This document shows positions 33,864-43,770 of a stretch of DNA of 64,000 nucleotides, in pieces. Numbering within the stretch: the first letter of the stretch is position 1; each line of letters begins with the position of its first letter. The stretch comes from CAYJFG01 sp964369405 (GTDB taxonomy: Bacteria; Bacillota; Clostridia; Oscillospirales; Acutalibacteraceae), in assembly GCA_964369405.1 (NCBI GenBank), contig CAYJGB010000005.1, positions 35,777-99,776 of the forward strand, written 5' to 3'. Made by a program: the position numbers and the translations under genes. The notes beneath the pieces were generated by a model, which worked only from the letters and a program-made list of their open reading frames with translations, was not told the DNA's origin and did not search any database.

Positions 33864-35093
33864 TTATTCGTTTTCAGATTTAATGTTGAAAAATTTAGTA
33901 ATTAAAGATGGTCCAAATTCAGTATAGTTTCCAGTTTTACTAGCACTTTCTTCATCAAATATCATTACATTACTATCAACTAAAAAATTATTTCTATATA
34001 TTAAATATGGTACAGCGTCGTTTGTATGTGTTTTAATGTTTAGTGGAGTAGGGTGATCAGGCAAAATCATTATTGCATAATCTTCACCTATTTCATTTAA
34101 ACCATCAATTAATGGTACAAGTATCTGTTGGTCTATTTGCTCAAGAGATTTTACTTTATTATCTCGCTCACCTCGATGACCACATTCGTCTGGTGCTTCT
34201 ATATGTATATATATAAAGTCTTGACCTCTTTTAAGTTCCTTTATACCAGCAGTTACTTTACCATTATAATTTGTATCAATATAACCAGTAGCTCCTTCTA
34301 CTTCACAAACATTCATTTTTGCACAAATACCAATACCTTTTAGTAAATCAACAGCAGATATTATAGAACCTTTTACACCAAACTTTTCTTTAAAACTATC
34401 TAGTTTAGGTTTTTGTCCTTCACCCCAAAGCCAAATTGAATTAGCAGGTTTTTTGCCATTTTCCACTCGACTTATATTTACAGGATGATTTTTTAACAAT
34501 TCATAACTTTTAAGCATTAAATTATATATTTTTTCCACATCATCACCTGTAGGTAAATGCTGAGCAATCACCTTATCAGAAATATCATGTGGAGGTGTAA
34601 ACTCGCCTGGGTTAGGATTGCCTTTGCTCCAAACTAGACAATGTCTGTAGCTAACACCACTGTAAAACTCAAACTCTTCATCGCCTAAGTTTTCTTGTAG
34701 ATAATCAATTAACTTTTCTGCATCTGAAGTCGAAATATCTCCAGCGCAGTAATCAAGCATAGTTTTATCAGCGTAATTTTCTTCATCAGATAAAGTTACT
34801 AAATTACATCTAAAAGTCACATCATCATCTTTTAAGTCAATACCAATACTTGCAGCCTCAAGCGGAGAGCGACCACTATAATATATAGCTGGGTCATATC
34901 CTAAAACAGATAAATTAGCAACATCGCTTCCAGGTTTCAAACCGTCAGCTACAGTCTTAACAAGACCTACTTCAGAAAGTCTTGCTAAACTATTCATACA
35001 AGATTTGTTAGCTACTGTCATAGGGGTAGCGTTGTTTAAAGATGCAAGTGGTAAATCCGCCATACCATCGCATAAAATCACAGCATATTTCAT
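33864..35093 (-). CDS. apgM: Cofactor-independent phosphoglycerate mutase, ApgM type
   Basis: This alkaline-phosphatase-superfamily protein interconverts 2- and 3-phosphoglycerate in its archaeal relatives. It begins MKYAVILCDGMADLPLASL, with the metal-site CDGMAD, and continues with PGSDVANLSVLGYDP, which holds the serine expected to be phosphorylated, and GRSPLEAASIGI. The later metal ligands appear in IEAPDECGHRGE and LPDHPTPLN. At 409 residues it has the family length. AAGGTGAT precedes the ATG. A bacterial branch of the family has been proposed to act as homoserine kinase, so that role is an alternative here. The gene faces adhE divergently. Confidence 0.9.
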   Translation of the reverse strand: MKYAVILCDGMADLPLASLNNATPMTVANKSCMNSLARLSEVGLVKTVADGLKPGSDVANLSVLGYDPAIYYSGRSPLEAASIGIDLKDDDVTFRCNLVTLSDEENYADKTMLDYCAGDISTSDAEKLIDYLQENLGDEEFEFYSGVSYRHCLVWSKGNPNPGEFTPPHDISDKVIAQHLPTGDDVEKIYNLMLKSYELLKNHPVNISRVENGKKPANSIWLWGEGQKPKLDSFKEKFGVKGSIISAVDLLKGIGICAKMNVCEVEGATGYIDTNYNGKVTAGIKELKRGQDFIYIHIEAPDECGHRGERDNKVKSLEQIDQQILVPLIDGLNEIGEDYAIMILPDHPTPLNIKTHTNDAVPYLIYRNNFLVDSNVMIFDEESASKTGNYTEFGPSLITKFFNIKSENE

Positions 35094-35124
35094 TTTATCA
35101 CCTTTTCAAATTAATCTCTATAAT

Positions 35125-35154
35125 ATTATAAACGTTTTAGTGAGTAAAAATCAA
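35125..35154 (-). promoter_or_regulatory. Promoter of apgM
   Basis: On the minus strand, TTGATT (35154-35149) and TATAAT (35130-35125) are 18 bases apart. Confidence 0.6.
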
Positions 35155-35439
35155 TACTTATAGAAAAAATAATGATAAATAATATAAAAATAGTTGTAAA
35201 TAGATGAAAAAAAATGAAATTACGCATAATTAAAAAATTCATATACATAGAGTAAAATAAACTATAAAAATATAAAAATATAGTAACTATTGCTAAAACA
35301 AAAAAAATGTTTCGGTAAAACTAACAAATACATTACAAAAAAGAATAAAAAACAGTAGAAAACATTATAATAATATTTAAGAAAAACTTAAAAATATTAA
35401 ATCTAATCAAAAGAAAGGGTTTTTTGAAAAAAATCGATA

Positions 35440-35457
35440 TTGACAAATTTTTAACAA
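35440..35457. promoter_or_regulatory. Rex-like redox operator over the adhE promoter
   Basis: TTGACAA-ATTT-TTAACAA matches the clostridial Rex consensus TTGTTAA-N4-TTAACAA at 12 of 14 defined bases, with a perfect right half. It overlaps the -35 box, so Rex would block adhE until NADH builds up. The rex gene itself is not in the window. Confidence 0.65.
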
Positions 35458-35468
35458 ACTATTATAAT
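35440..35468 (+). promoter_or_regulatory. Promoter of adhE
   Basis: TTGACA (35440-35445) and TATAAT (35463-35468), both perfect consensus, are 17 bases apart. Confidence 0.88.
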
Positions 35469-35533
35469 TATGTTAAGCTTTAAAAATGAAAAAGAAATAT
35501 TAAATTTTTTGAATTTATGAGGAGGCCATTTTT

Positions 35534-38155
35534 ATGGAAAAGAAAGAAACTGTTGTAAACGAAGTTCCTAATATTGTTGATAGCGTTGATGCCTTAGTAG
35601 CTAGAATGAATGCTATGAGAGAAGCTCAAAAAGTATTTGCTACTTATTCTCAAGAACAAGTGGATAAAATATTTTTAGCAGCCGCTACTGCTGCTAATAA
35701 AGCTCGTATCCCACTTGCTAAAATGGCAGTGGCTGAAACTGGTATGGGCGTTGTAGAAGACAAAATTATTAAAAATCATTATGCTTCTGAATATATTTAC
35801 AATGCTTACAAAGATACTAAAACTTGTGGCGTTGTAGAAGAAAACAAAGCATTCGGTACTAAAAAAATAGCTGAACCAATTGGACTGATAGCAGCTGTTA
35901 TTCCTACTACTAACCCAACTTCAACAGCTATATTTAAAACACTTATTTCTTTAAAAACAAGAAATGCAATCATCATAAGCCCACATCCAAGAGCTAAAAA
36001 CTGTACTATTGCAGCAGCTAAATTAGTTTTAGACGCAGCAGTTGCAGCTGGTGCTCCAGAAGGTATTATAAGCTGGATTGACGTACCATCACTTGAACTT
36101 ACTAACGAAGTTATGAAAGGTTCAGATACAATACTTGCTACTGGTGGTCCTGGAATGGTTAAAGCAGCTTACTCATCAGGAAAACCTGCTTTAGGTGTTG
36201 GTGCTGGTAATACTCCAGTTGTTTTAGATGATACTGCTGATGTTAAAGTTGCAGTTAACTCAATAATTCACTCAAAAACTTTTGATAACGGTATGATATG
36301 TGCTTCTGAACAATCAGTTACAGTATTAGCGCCAATATATGATGAAGTTAAAGAAGAATTTGCAAAACGTGGATGTTATTTCTTAAAAGGTGAAGAACTA
36401 AATAAAGTAAGAAAAACAATCATTATAAACGGAGCATTAAATGCTAAAATAGTAGGTCAATCTGCTTTCACAATTGCTAAATTAGCAGGAGTAGATGTAC
36501 CAGAAAAAACTAAAATATTAATCGGTGAAGTTGAATCTGTAGACTTATCAGAAGAATTTGCTCACGAAAAACTATCTCCAGTACTTGCAATGTACAAAGC
36601 TGAAACTTTTGATGAAGCAATTGCAAAAGCAGAACAATTAGTAGCTGACGGTGGTTATGGACATACAGCTTCATTATATGTGCACCCATCACAAACAGAA
36701 AAAATGGCAAAACATCAAGCAGCAATGAAAGCTTGTAGAATACTTGTAAATACTCCATCATCTCACGGTGGTATTGGTGATTTATATAACTTTAACTTAG
36801 CGCCATCACTTACATTAGGTTGTGGTTCTTGGGGAGGAAACTCAGTTTCTGAAAATGTAGGAGTTAAACATTTAATAAACATCAAAACTGTAGCTGAGAG
36901 GAGAGAAAATATGCTTTGGTTTAGAACACCTCAAAAAATATATTTCAAAAAAGGTTGTATGCCAATAGCTTTAGATGAGCTAGGTAATGAAATGAATAAA
37001 AAGAAAGCATTTATTGTAACTGATACTTTCTTATATAAAAATGGATATGCTAATGCAGTAGAAGAAAAACTAGACCAAATGGGAATACAACATACTTGTT
37101 TCTATGATGTAGCACCAGACCCAACACTTGCTTGTGCTAAAGAAGGTGCAAAAGCAATGCAATCATTTGAACCAGATGTAATTATTGCATTAGGTGGTGG
37201 TTCAGCAATGGACGCTGCTAAAATTATGTGGGTACTTTATGAGCATCCAGAAGCAGATTTCTTAGATATGGCAATGAGATTTATGGATATTAGAAAAAGA
37301 GTATATCCTTTCCCTAAAATGGGTGAGAAATCATCATTTGTAGCAATACCAACATCATCAGGTACAGGCTCAGAGGTAACACCATTTGCAGTTATTACTG
37401 ATGAAAGTACAGGAACAAAATATCCATTAGCAGATTATGAACTACTACCAACTATGGCTATTATAGATGCAGATAATATGATGGACCAACCTAAAGGTCT
37501 TACAAGTGCATCTGGAATAGATGCATTAACACACTCATTAGAAGCGTATGCATCAATGCTTGCTACAGATTATACTGATGGATTAGCTTTAAAAGCTCTT
37601 AAAAATATTTTTGGATATTTACCATCAGCATATGAAAACGGTGCAAACGACCCTATAGCTCGTGAAAAAATGGCAGATGCATCAACACTTGCTGGTATGG
37701 CTTTTGCAAACTCATTCTTAGGAATTTGTCACTCAATGGCACATAAACTAGGTGCATATCATCACCTACCACATGGTGTAGCAAATGCATTATTAATAAC
37801 TGAAGTTATGAAATTCAATGCTGACCCAGTGCCAACAAAAATGGGAACATTTTCACAATATGAATATCCAAATTGCTTAGCTAGATATGTTGAATGTGCT
37901 AATTTCTGTGGATTTACAGGAAAAACAGATGAAAAAACATTTGAAAACTTCCTAAAAGGTATAGAAGATTTAAAAGCACAAGTAGGCATTAAGAAAACAA
38001 TAGCTGAATATGGAGTTAAAGAAGAAGATTTCTTAGCTAACTTAGACCAAATGGTAGAAGATGCATTTGATGACCAATGTACAGGTGCAAACCCTAGAAT
38101 GCCATTAATGACAGAAATTAAAGATATTTATTTAAAAGTATATTACGGTAAATAA
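35534..38155 (+). CDS. adhE: Bifunctional acetaldehyde/alcohol dehydrogenase
   Basis: AdhE reduces acetyl-CoA to acetaldehyde and then ethanol, oxidising two NADH, and forms helical filaments (spirosomes). The N-terminal CoA-acylating aldehyde dehydrogenase (about residues 1-440) has PTTNPTSTAIFKTLI and the catalytic cysteine in NGMICASEQS. The C-terminal iron-dependent alcohol dehydrogenase (about 460-873) has GGGSAMDAAK, PTSSGTGSEVTPFAV, and the metal histidines in HSLEAYAS and GICHSMAHKLGAYHHLPHG. The length of 873 residues is normal. GAGGAG lies upstream of the ATG. A Rex-like operator covers its promoter, and a long-stem terminator follows. Confidence 0.98.
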   Translation: MEKKETVVNEVPNIVDSVDALVARMNAMREAQKVFATYSQEQVDKIFLAAATAANKARIPLAKMAVAETGMGVVEDKIIKNHYASEYIYNAYKDTKTCGVVEENKAFGTKKIAEPIGLIAAVIPTTNPTSTAIFKTLISLKTRNAIIISPHPRAKNCTIAAAKLVLDAAVAAGAPEGIISWIDVPSLELTNEVMKGSDTILATGGPGMVKAAYSSGKPALGVGAGNTPVVLDDTADVKVAVNSIIHSKTFDNGMICASEQSVTVLAPIYDEVKEEFAKRGCYFLKGEELNKVRKTIIINGALNAKIVGQSAFTIAKLAGVDVPEKTKILIGEVESVDLSEEFAHEKLSPVLAMYKAETFDEAIAKAEQLVADGGYGHTASLYVHPSQTEKMAKHQAAMKACRILVNTPSSHGGIGDLYNFNLAPSLTLGCGSWGGNSVSENVGVKHLINIKTVAERRENMLWFRTPQKIYFKKGCMPIALDELGNEMNKKKAFIVTDTFLYKNGYANAVEEKLDQMGIQHTCFYDVAPDPTLACAKEGAKAMQSFEPDVIIALGGGSAMDAAKIMWVLYEHPEADFLDMAMRFMDIRKRVYPFPKMGEKSSFVAIPTSSGTGSEVTPFAVITDESTGTKYPLADYELLPTMAIIDADNMMDQPKGLTSASGIDALTHSLEAYASMLATDYTDGLALKALKNIFGYLPSAYENGANDPIAREKMADASTLAGMAFANSFLGICHSMAHKLGAYHHLPHGVANALLITEVMKFNADPVPTKMGTFSQYEYPNCLARYVECANFCGFTGKTDEKTFENFLKGIEDLKAQVGIKKTIAEYGVKEEDFLANLDQMVEDAFDDQCTGANPRMPLMTEIKDIYLKVYYGK

Positions 38156-38477
38156 TTTAGTAATTATATAATTAATTTAAAATACCAACCTTAAAAGTGT
38201 TAGTGCAAAACTAGCATTAATGAGGTTGGTATTTTGTCATCGTTTTGTAATAATAAGCGTACATATATGAACAAAAAATTAATAATATATATATATTCAT
38301 TGAAACAAGTTCAACTATTAACTATGTATGAATTAGATGTAAATTTATTATTAATTATAGTTATTTTGCTTGTGATTTTTTGAAAACTATGATAAACTTT
38401 TGATATCAATTAAAAAATACCTTTGTTATGAAATTTAACAAAAAAATTACTTAATTCAATGATTGAGAGGCGTAATT
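38156..38477. other. Spacer between adhE and the LuxE-like gene
   Basis: It carries the adhE terminator (38181-38237). The remaining 240 bases are AT-rich and have no gene. Several weak promoter-like matches exist before 38478, but none is convincing. Confidence 0.6.
38181..38237 (+). terminator. Terminator of adhE
   Basis: AATACCAACC (38181-38190) pairs with GGTTGGTATT (38224-38233). An inner stem TGTTAGT/ACTAGCA extends the hairpin, and T residues follow. Confidence 0.82.
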
Positions 38478-39602
38478 ATGAACACTTTTGAAAACAGAAA
38501 TAAACTAATCCAAATGACAAACCCTTACGACTTTTCTAATACTAATGATTTATTTGTATCAAGTTTAAAAGAAACAATTAATCATCATATTGAAAATAAT
38601 AAATTTTTCAGCGATTTATGCAAGTTAAAAAACTTTAAAGTTTCAGACTTGAATACAGTTGATGACATAGTGAAAATTCCACCTGTTCATGCCAATTTTT
38701 TTAAATTGTATGAGTCACTTTCGATTGATAGAAAAGATGTAGTAGAGCATGTAACAAGCTCAGGAACTAAAGGACATAAAAGCCAGATGTTTTTTGACAA
38801 GGATAGTTGGGATTTTGGTCAAGATATGATTAAAACTGAAATGAGTTATTTTAATTTTATATCAAATGAACCAACAAATTATACTCTATACACATATGAA
38901 CCGACACAAGAAAGTAAACTTGGAACAGCTAAAACAAATGTAGGATTACTTCAATATGCACCAGTTAAAGAAAAATATTTTGCATTAAGACATAATGGCA
39001 GAAATCATGATTTTGATGTGTATGGAGCTATTCATAAATTTCAAGAATATGAAAAGGATGGTGCACCAGTAAGAATATTTGGCTTTCCGTCATTTTTATA
39101 TTTTACTTTAAAGCAGATGAAAGATATGAATGTGCCGAAGATTAAACTTAATAAAAATTCTATGACATTATTTGGTGGTGGTTGGAAAGGAAATGCAGAT
39201 AAGCAGATACCTAAAAAAGAACTTTATAGTTTGATAGAAGAAATGCTTTCAATACCTAATGAAAATTGTCGAGATGGTTATGGTTCAACTGAACATTCAG
39301 TACCGTATTTTGAATGTGAAAATCATAATTTTCATGTGCCGATATATTCTAGAGTTGTTATAAGAGATTTTAAAACTTTAGAGCCTATAGGATATGAAAA
39401 GGAAGGTTTATTAAACTTTATTACACCTCATTTGCTTAGTGTTCCGGCTGTATCTGTACTTATGGGAGATAAGGCAGTTTTACACAGAGCAGAAAGTTGT
39501 AGTTGTGGTATTAATACTCCTTATATTGAAATTCTTGGTAGGGCAGGCACAAGTAAAACGAAAAGTTGTGCAATAACAGCAAGTGAATTATTAAAAAGAT
39601 GA
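38478..39602 (+). CDS. LuxE-like acyl-protein synthetase
   Basis: In luminous bacteria LuxE activates a fatty acid with ATP and holds the acyl group as a thioester before passing it to the reductase LuxC. This protein has the ANL-type ATP loop VTSSGTKGHKSQMFFD near residue 95, and a mid-region FGGGWKGN and CRDGYGSTEH typical of the LuxE family. C-terminal KSCAITASELL places a cysteine at residue 364, matching the acyl-carrying cysteine of LuxE. It is 374 residues long, as in the family. ATG 38478 is used because GAGAGG lies seven bases upstream. It opens a five-gene operon; the natural acid is unknown and there are no luciferase genes here. Confidence 0.87.
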   Translation: MNTFENRNKLIQMTNPYDFSNTNDLFVSSLKETINHHIENNKFFSDLCKLKNFKVSDLNTVDDIVKIPPVHANFFKLYESLSIDRKDVVEHVTSSGTKGHKSQMFFDKDSWDFGQDMIKTEMSYFNFISNEPTNYTLYTYEPTQESKLGTAKTNVGLLQYAPVKEKYFALRHNGRNHDFDVYGAIHKFQEYEKDGAPVRIFGFPSFLYFTLKQMKDMNVPKIKLNKNSMTLFGGGWKGNADKQIPKKELYSLIEEMLSIPNENCRDGYGSTEHSVPYFECENHNFHVPIYSRVVIRDFKTLEPIGYEKEGLLNFITPHLLSVPAVSVLMGDKAVLHRAESCSCGINTPYIEILGRAGTSKTKSCAITASELLKR

Positions 39603-39613
39603 GGTAACAAGTT

Positions 39614-42073
39614 ATGAATTATATATATAGGGGACAAATTAAAACAACTGATAATCTAGCATTAGAGCTTGAAAATATGGAAAAAACACTTGCAAATGAC
39701 TTAGGTGGTACGTCATTGCCACTACGCAAAGTTATAAATGCATTAGATAAATTAAGTGCTGTGTTAAAATCTGATAAAGATTTCTTAGTTAAAGAATTAA
39801 TAGAATATGGTATGACACAAGATGAAGCACAAGGAGCAAAAATTGGTGCATCAAATATTTTAGATAAAGATGAGTTGTATACTAAGGTTAATAGAGAGTT
39901 ATTTGAAACACCACTTGAAATATGCAGAAGAGAATCAACAGATGAACAATTAGAGGGTTATTTGAGCTTAGGAGTGTTAGGGCATGTAACTAGTAGTAAC
40001 AGTCCTATATTGCCGTTTTTAAGTGCCGTTGAGGGTCTTTTAACAGGTAATATTAATATTATAAAGACATCAAGAAAAGGCAGTGATATAACAATAAAAC
40101 TTGCTCAAAAATTATGTAGTATTTGCAGTGAGTTAAGCCCTTATATGTATGTGTTGCCGATTTCTTCAAAAGATGAAGAAAACCTTAAATTAATGTTTAA
40201 TTGCTGTGATGGTATAGCTGTGTGGGGAAGTGAAGCAGCAGTAGAAGGAGTAGCACAGTTAGCGCCACAAGGAATAAGAATAATAAACTGGGGTCATAGA
40301 ATTAGTTTTTCTTATATAACTAAATTAGGAAATACAAAAGAAGCACTTTTGGGAGTTGCTCAAGATGTTGTAATAAATGAACAACAAGCCTGTTCAGCAC
40401 CTCAAGTAGTATATTTTGAAACTGATAGCAAAGAAGAACTTTTAGTATTTGCTAAAGACTTATTTAACGCACTGAAAGAAGTATCTTCAAAAAAACCATT
40501 ACACAATATGACTAATGAAGAAGTAGCAGAAATTACAATGCATACTGAAATTGCTAAACTTAAGGAAATTATGGGTGATGGTGCTTGTCTTGATGGTGGA
40601 GATTTTAGAATATACGTAGAATATGATAATGAATTAATTTCATCACCATTATTTAGAACAGTAATATTAAAACCGATTAAGAGAAAAGATATTATCATAG
40701 CACTTAGACCATTTAGAAGTTATCTTCAAACAGTAGGATTATCTTGCGACACAACAGAAATAACAGATTTAACTAATAAGTTTGTAAGAGCAGGTGTAAC
40801 TAGAATAACTTCTACAGGAAAAATGGTAAACGGCTACACTGGTGAGCCTCACGATGGTGTATATGCATTGTCAAGATATGTAAAAAGAGTTAGTGTGTCA
40901 AGTGATGTAATACCTAAATCTGTTATGGAGTTTAACGAACTTAACGTTGATATTGAAGCTCCGTTTGAAAAAGATACACCTATAATGAAAAAAGTAGACT
41001 TTCATAATGAAAAATCAAAAAAATCAAAAGAGGGATTACTCATTATAAAAAGTGGTGGAAGCTCAGGAAAAGCGATTTATGCACCTCATACATATAATGA
41101 TGCAAATATGACGTATAAAACAGCAGCAAGGGCAATTATAGCAGCAGGTGTTGACCCTAAAAGTGATATATGTATGAACTTGTTTTACAGTGGAAACTTA
41201 TATGGTGGGTTTATCAGTATGTACGAAGCGTTAAAAATTGCAAATGTTACGCAACTACCAATGGCAGTATGTAAAGATTTGGACTTTGTAGTAAAAGAGA
41301 TAATAACAAATAATGTTAATGTGTTGATAGGTATGCCGTCATATTTAAATGAATTGTTTTCAGAAAAAGAAAAAGAATTAAAAGCATATGGAAAAATTGA
41401 AAAAGTTTTATATGCAGGAGAACATTTTAATCCAGTTCAAATTGAGAATTTAAAAGAAAATTTTGGAGTTAAAAGTATAAAATCACTAATATATGGTTGC
41501 AACGAAATTGGTTCTATCGGATATGTTTGTGAGCATTGTAGTGGTTCACAACATCATCTGTTTTCTTCAAAATATATGGAGATTTTAAAACTAGATAGCG
41601 ATGAGCCTGTAGAAGGTGAAGAAATAGGAAGAATAATACTAACACCAGTAGACCAAGAAAACACAACAGTAATGCGTTATGAAATTGGTGATATAGGTAG
41701 ATATATTTTAAAGCCATGTGAATGTGGAAGATTAGCTCCTAAGTTTGAGTTGTTGGGTAGATATGGTGATTCATTTAAATTTTCAACAAATTTTTTAAAC
41801 GCTCAAAGAATTAAAAATATATTATCAGAAAAACTTAATTATACAGGTTGGATACAAATATTATTAGAAAATGATTCAAGAGAAAATATGACAATTAAGG
41901 TATTAGAAGACTTACCAAACGCAGTAGAAGTTTTAAGTGATAATTACTCAGATATTAAAATGTGTTTAACTTTTAACACAGCTACTATAAAATGTGTAAA
42001 GTGTAATAAAGATGAATTTGTTTTAAGTTCTGGAGGTGGAAAGGTATGTCTAATATTAGACAAAAGAATGTAA
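39614..42073 (+). CDS. LuxC-like acyl-CoA reductase fused to a PaaK-like adenylating domain
   Basis: Residues 1 to about 435 match LuxC acyl-CoA reductases, which turn an activated acyl group into an aldehyde with NADPH. The aldehyde-dehydrogenase-like core has GVLGHVTSSNSP and INIIKTSRKGSD, and the catalytic cysteine lies in EQQACSAPQ (Cys260). Residues from about 445 to 819 match the PaaK/CapK adenylating family: LLIIKSGGSSGKAIY is the ATP loop, NEIGSIGYVCEH the middle motif, and RYEIGDIGRYI the hinge region. Together the protein could activate and reduce an acid. It starts 11 bases after the LuxE-like gene and overlaps the MATE gene by 28 bases. The fusion is not known to me as a described enzyme. 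Confidence 0.85.
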   Translation: MNYIYRGQIKTTDNLALELENMEKTLANDLGGTSLPLRKVINALDKLSAVLKSDKDFLVKELIEYGMTQDEAQGAKIGASNILDKDELYTKVNRELFETPLEICRRESTDEQLEGYLSLGVLGHVTSSNSPILPFLSAVEGLLTGNINIIKTSRKGSDITIKLAQKLCSICSELSPYMYVLPISSKDEENLKLMFNCCDGIAVWGSEAAVEGVAQLAPQGIRIINWGHRISFSYITKLGNTKEALLGVAQDVVINEQQACSAPQVVYFETDSKEELLVFAKDLFNALKEVSSKKPLHNMTNEEVAEITMHTEIAKLKEIMGDGACLDGGDFRIYVEYDNELISSPLFRTVILKPIKRKDIIIALRPFRSYLQTVGLSCDTTEITDLTNKFVRAGVTRITSTGKMVNGYTGEPHDGVYALSRYVKRVSVSSDVIPKSVMEFNELNVDIEAPFEKDTPIMKKVDFHNEKSKKSKEGLLIIKSGGSSGKAIYAPHTYNDANMTYKTAARAIIAAGVDPKSDICMNLFYSGNLYGGFISMYEALKIANVTQLPMAVCKDLDFVVKEIITNNVNVLIGMPSYLNELFSEKEKELKAYGKIEKVLYAGEHFNPVQIENLKENFGVKSIKSLIYGCNEIGSIGYVCEHCSGSQHHLFSSKYMEILKLDSDEPVEGEEIGRIILTPVDQENTTVMRYEIGDIGRYILKPCECGRLAPKFELLGRYGDSFKFSTNFLNAQRIKNILSEKLNYTGWIQILLENDSRENMTIKVLEDLPNAVEVLSDNYSDIKMCLTFNTATIKCVKCNKDEFVLSSGGGKVCLILDKRM

Positions 42074-43770
42074 ATAAAGGAATAGTATTTTCTATATTTA
42101 CAGCTATCTTAATTCCTACCATACTTACAAATTTAGTCACATCAATTAGTAGTTTTGCAGATGCAATTATTGTAGGAAACTTTTTAGGAGAAGATGCACT
42201 TTCTGCTGTAACATATAATTCACCGGTGTTTATGCTAATAAATACTATTGCTGCTATATTGGCAGTTGGTGGTGCTACTGCAATAGGCGTTTTAGTTGGT
42301 AAAGGTGATAAGCAAAAAGCTAATGTTGTATTTTCTACAGCTATAACTTTTGGTGTTTTAATCTCTTCTGTTTTAGCAGTTTTAGGCGTAGTCTTTATTG
42401 ATAATGTTGTTTTAATGCTTGGCACTACTGCCGAGTCTGTTGACTTTGTAAAATCATATTCAATAGTTATAGTCAGTGCCATTCCAGTGTTTGTTTTAAA
42501 TATATCTTTTGCGTTTTTTGTAAGAAATGATGGAGCACCTAAAAAAGCTATGGCTGGAATGTTAAGTGCTATTGTAACTAACATTGTTTTTGATATCATC
42601 TTTATTGGTTTTTGTAATACAGGTATTGCTGGTGGTGCTTATGCTATGGTTCTAGCACAATTTGTAAGCCTTGCAATAATATCAACTCACTTTTTTTCAA
42701 AAAAGAATACGCTTAGATTTAAAATATCATTTAAAGTTAAAACCTTACTTCTTATAATTAAAAATGGTATTAGCACATCTATGACATTTGTCTATCAGTT
42801 AATTACAATGCTTACATTAAATCATATTATTTCTACAATTGCAGGTAACGATGGTATGGTAGTGTATACTGTAGTTTTTAATGTTAACTTAATTGCAATG
42901 TCAATTTTTGAAGGGCTGTCACAGACAATTCAGCCTATTGTAAGCGTATATCATGGCGAAAAAAATCAAAACGCTATCAAAAAGACTATGAAATACGCTT
43001 TGATTGCTGGTGGTATACTTTGTATAACTGTAATATTATTAGTTGAATTATTCCCACATGGATTTACTCATTTGTTTGGTGTTCCTGAGGAAAGCTATAT
43101 GTTTAGTAGTTCGATTACAGCAATTAGGATTGTTGCTCCTGCTATGATTTTTATGACTATAAATGTTTTACTTAGTTATTATTATCAGTCAAGAGAAATA
43201 CGCTCCATTTCGTTTGTAATAGTTATTTGTAGAAATTTAATTTTGTTTTTATCAGGTATAATAATTTTAACATCTATTTTTGGTATTAATGGAGTTTGGC
43301 TTACTTATGGTTTTGCAGAAATACTAACACTAATTATTGTAGTTATAAGCAGTAAACTAATGTGTATTAAAAATAAAAATCTTAATGGATTACTATTAAT
43401 GCAAAAAAATAAAAACTCAATATATTTTGAATTTGATTTAAATAAATATAATGAAAATTTTGAAAATAAGATTAAAGAGTATTTATTAAAAAATAATAAG
43501 AGTATCGATTTAGAACAGCAAATCAATAATAATTTACATGTTATTAATAAAGAAATTTTAAGTGAATTAGAGAATAAAAACAATGATATAACTGGCTCAA
43601 TATATATGAGTATTGATGATACAACAGGGAATGTTGAGCTTCAATATTGGTATAGTGGCAAACTTTTTAAGCCAGTTGTAGTAGAAAACATTTCTAAGTC
43701 TAATGTAAATAGCTCTTATTTAACAGTTTTAGCAAAAAACAGACTTACTTTACTGTATGAGGTGGTATAA
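42046..43770 (+). CDS. MATE-family exporter with extra C-terminal domain
   Basis: The first 445 residues are a twelve-segment MATE transporter, which exports drugs or metabolites in exchange for Na+ or H+. It has the typical TSISSFADAIIVGNFLGEDAL at the first helix and a second, repeated half. About 130 extra residues follow at the C-terminus, on the cytoplasmic side. They are rich in Asn, Lys and Glu and show a mixed alpha/beta pattern, perhaps a decayed RsbW-type ATPase domain; this is only a guess. GGAGGTGGAAAGG lies before ATG 42046. The gene overlaps both neighbours, so it belongs firmly to the acyl-reductase operon and probably exports its product. Confidence 0.88.
   Translation: MSNIRQKNVNKGIVFSIFTAILIPTILTNLVTSISSFADAIIVGNFLGEDALSAVTYNSPVFMLINTIAAILAVGGATAIGVLVGKGDKQKANVVFSTAITFGVLISSVLAVLGVVFIDNVVLMLGTTAESVDFVKSYSIVIVSAIPVFVLNISFAFFVRNDGAPKKAMAGMLSAIVTNIVFDIIFIGFCNTGIAGGAYAMVLAQFVSLAIISTHFFSKKNTLRFKISFKVKTLLLIIKNGISTSMTFVYQLITMLTLNHIISTIAGNDGMVVYTVVFNVNLIAMSIFEGLSQTIQPIVSVYHGEKNQNAIKKTMKYALIAGGILCITVILLVELFPHGFTHLFGVPEESYMFSSSITAIRIVAPAMIFMTINVLLSYYYQSREIRSISFVIVICRNLILFLSGIIILTSIFGINGVWLTYGFAEILTLIIVVISSKLMCIKNKNLNGLLLMQKNKNSIYFEFDLNKYNENFENKIKEYLLKNNKSIDLEQQINNNLHVINKEILSELENKNNDITGSIYMSIDDTTGNVELQYWYSGKLFKPVVVENISKSNVNSSYLTVLAKNRLTLLYEVV

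Larger units (their letters stand above)
35094..35533. other. Very AT-rich divergent region between apgM and adhE
   Basis: No coding region or stable hairpin is seen in these 440 bases. The left end holds the apgM promoter, the right end the adhE promoter with a Rex-like site. The centre is poly-A/T tract DNA that may be curved. Confidence 0.65.

Noticed and set aside
38240..38477. A promoter for the LuxE-like operon
   Set aside because: Several AT-rich matches exist (such as TTGCTT and GATAAA), but spacing or bases are too poor to support one.
41985..42599. Long minus-strand frame (204 codons) under the MATE start
   Set aside because: It overlaps two well-supported plus-strand genes with clear motifs, and has no family resemblance or ribosome site.
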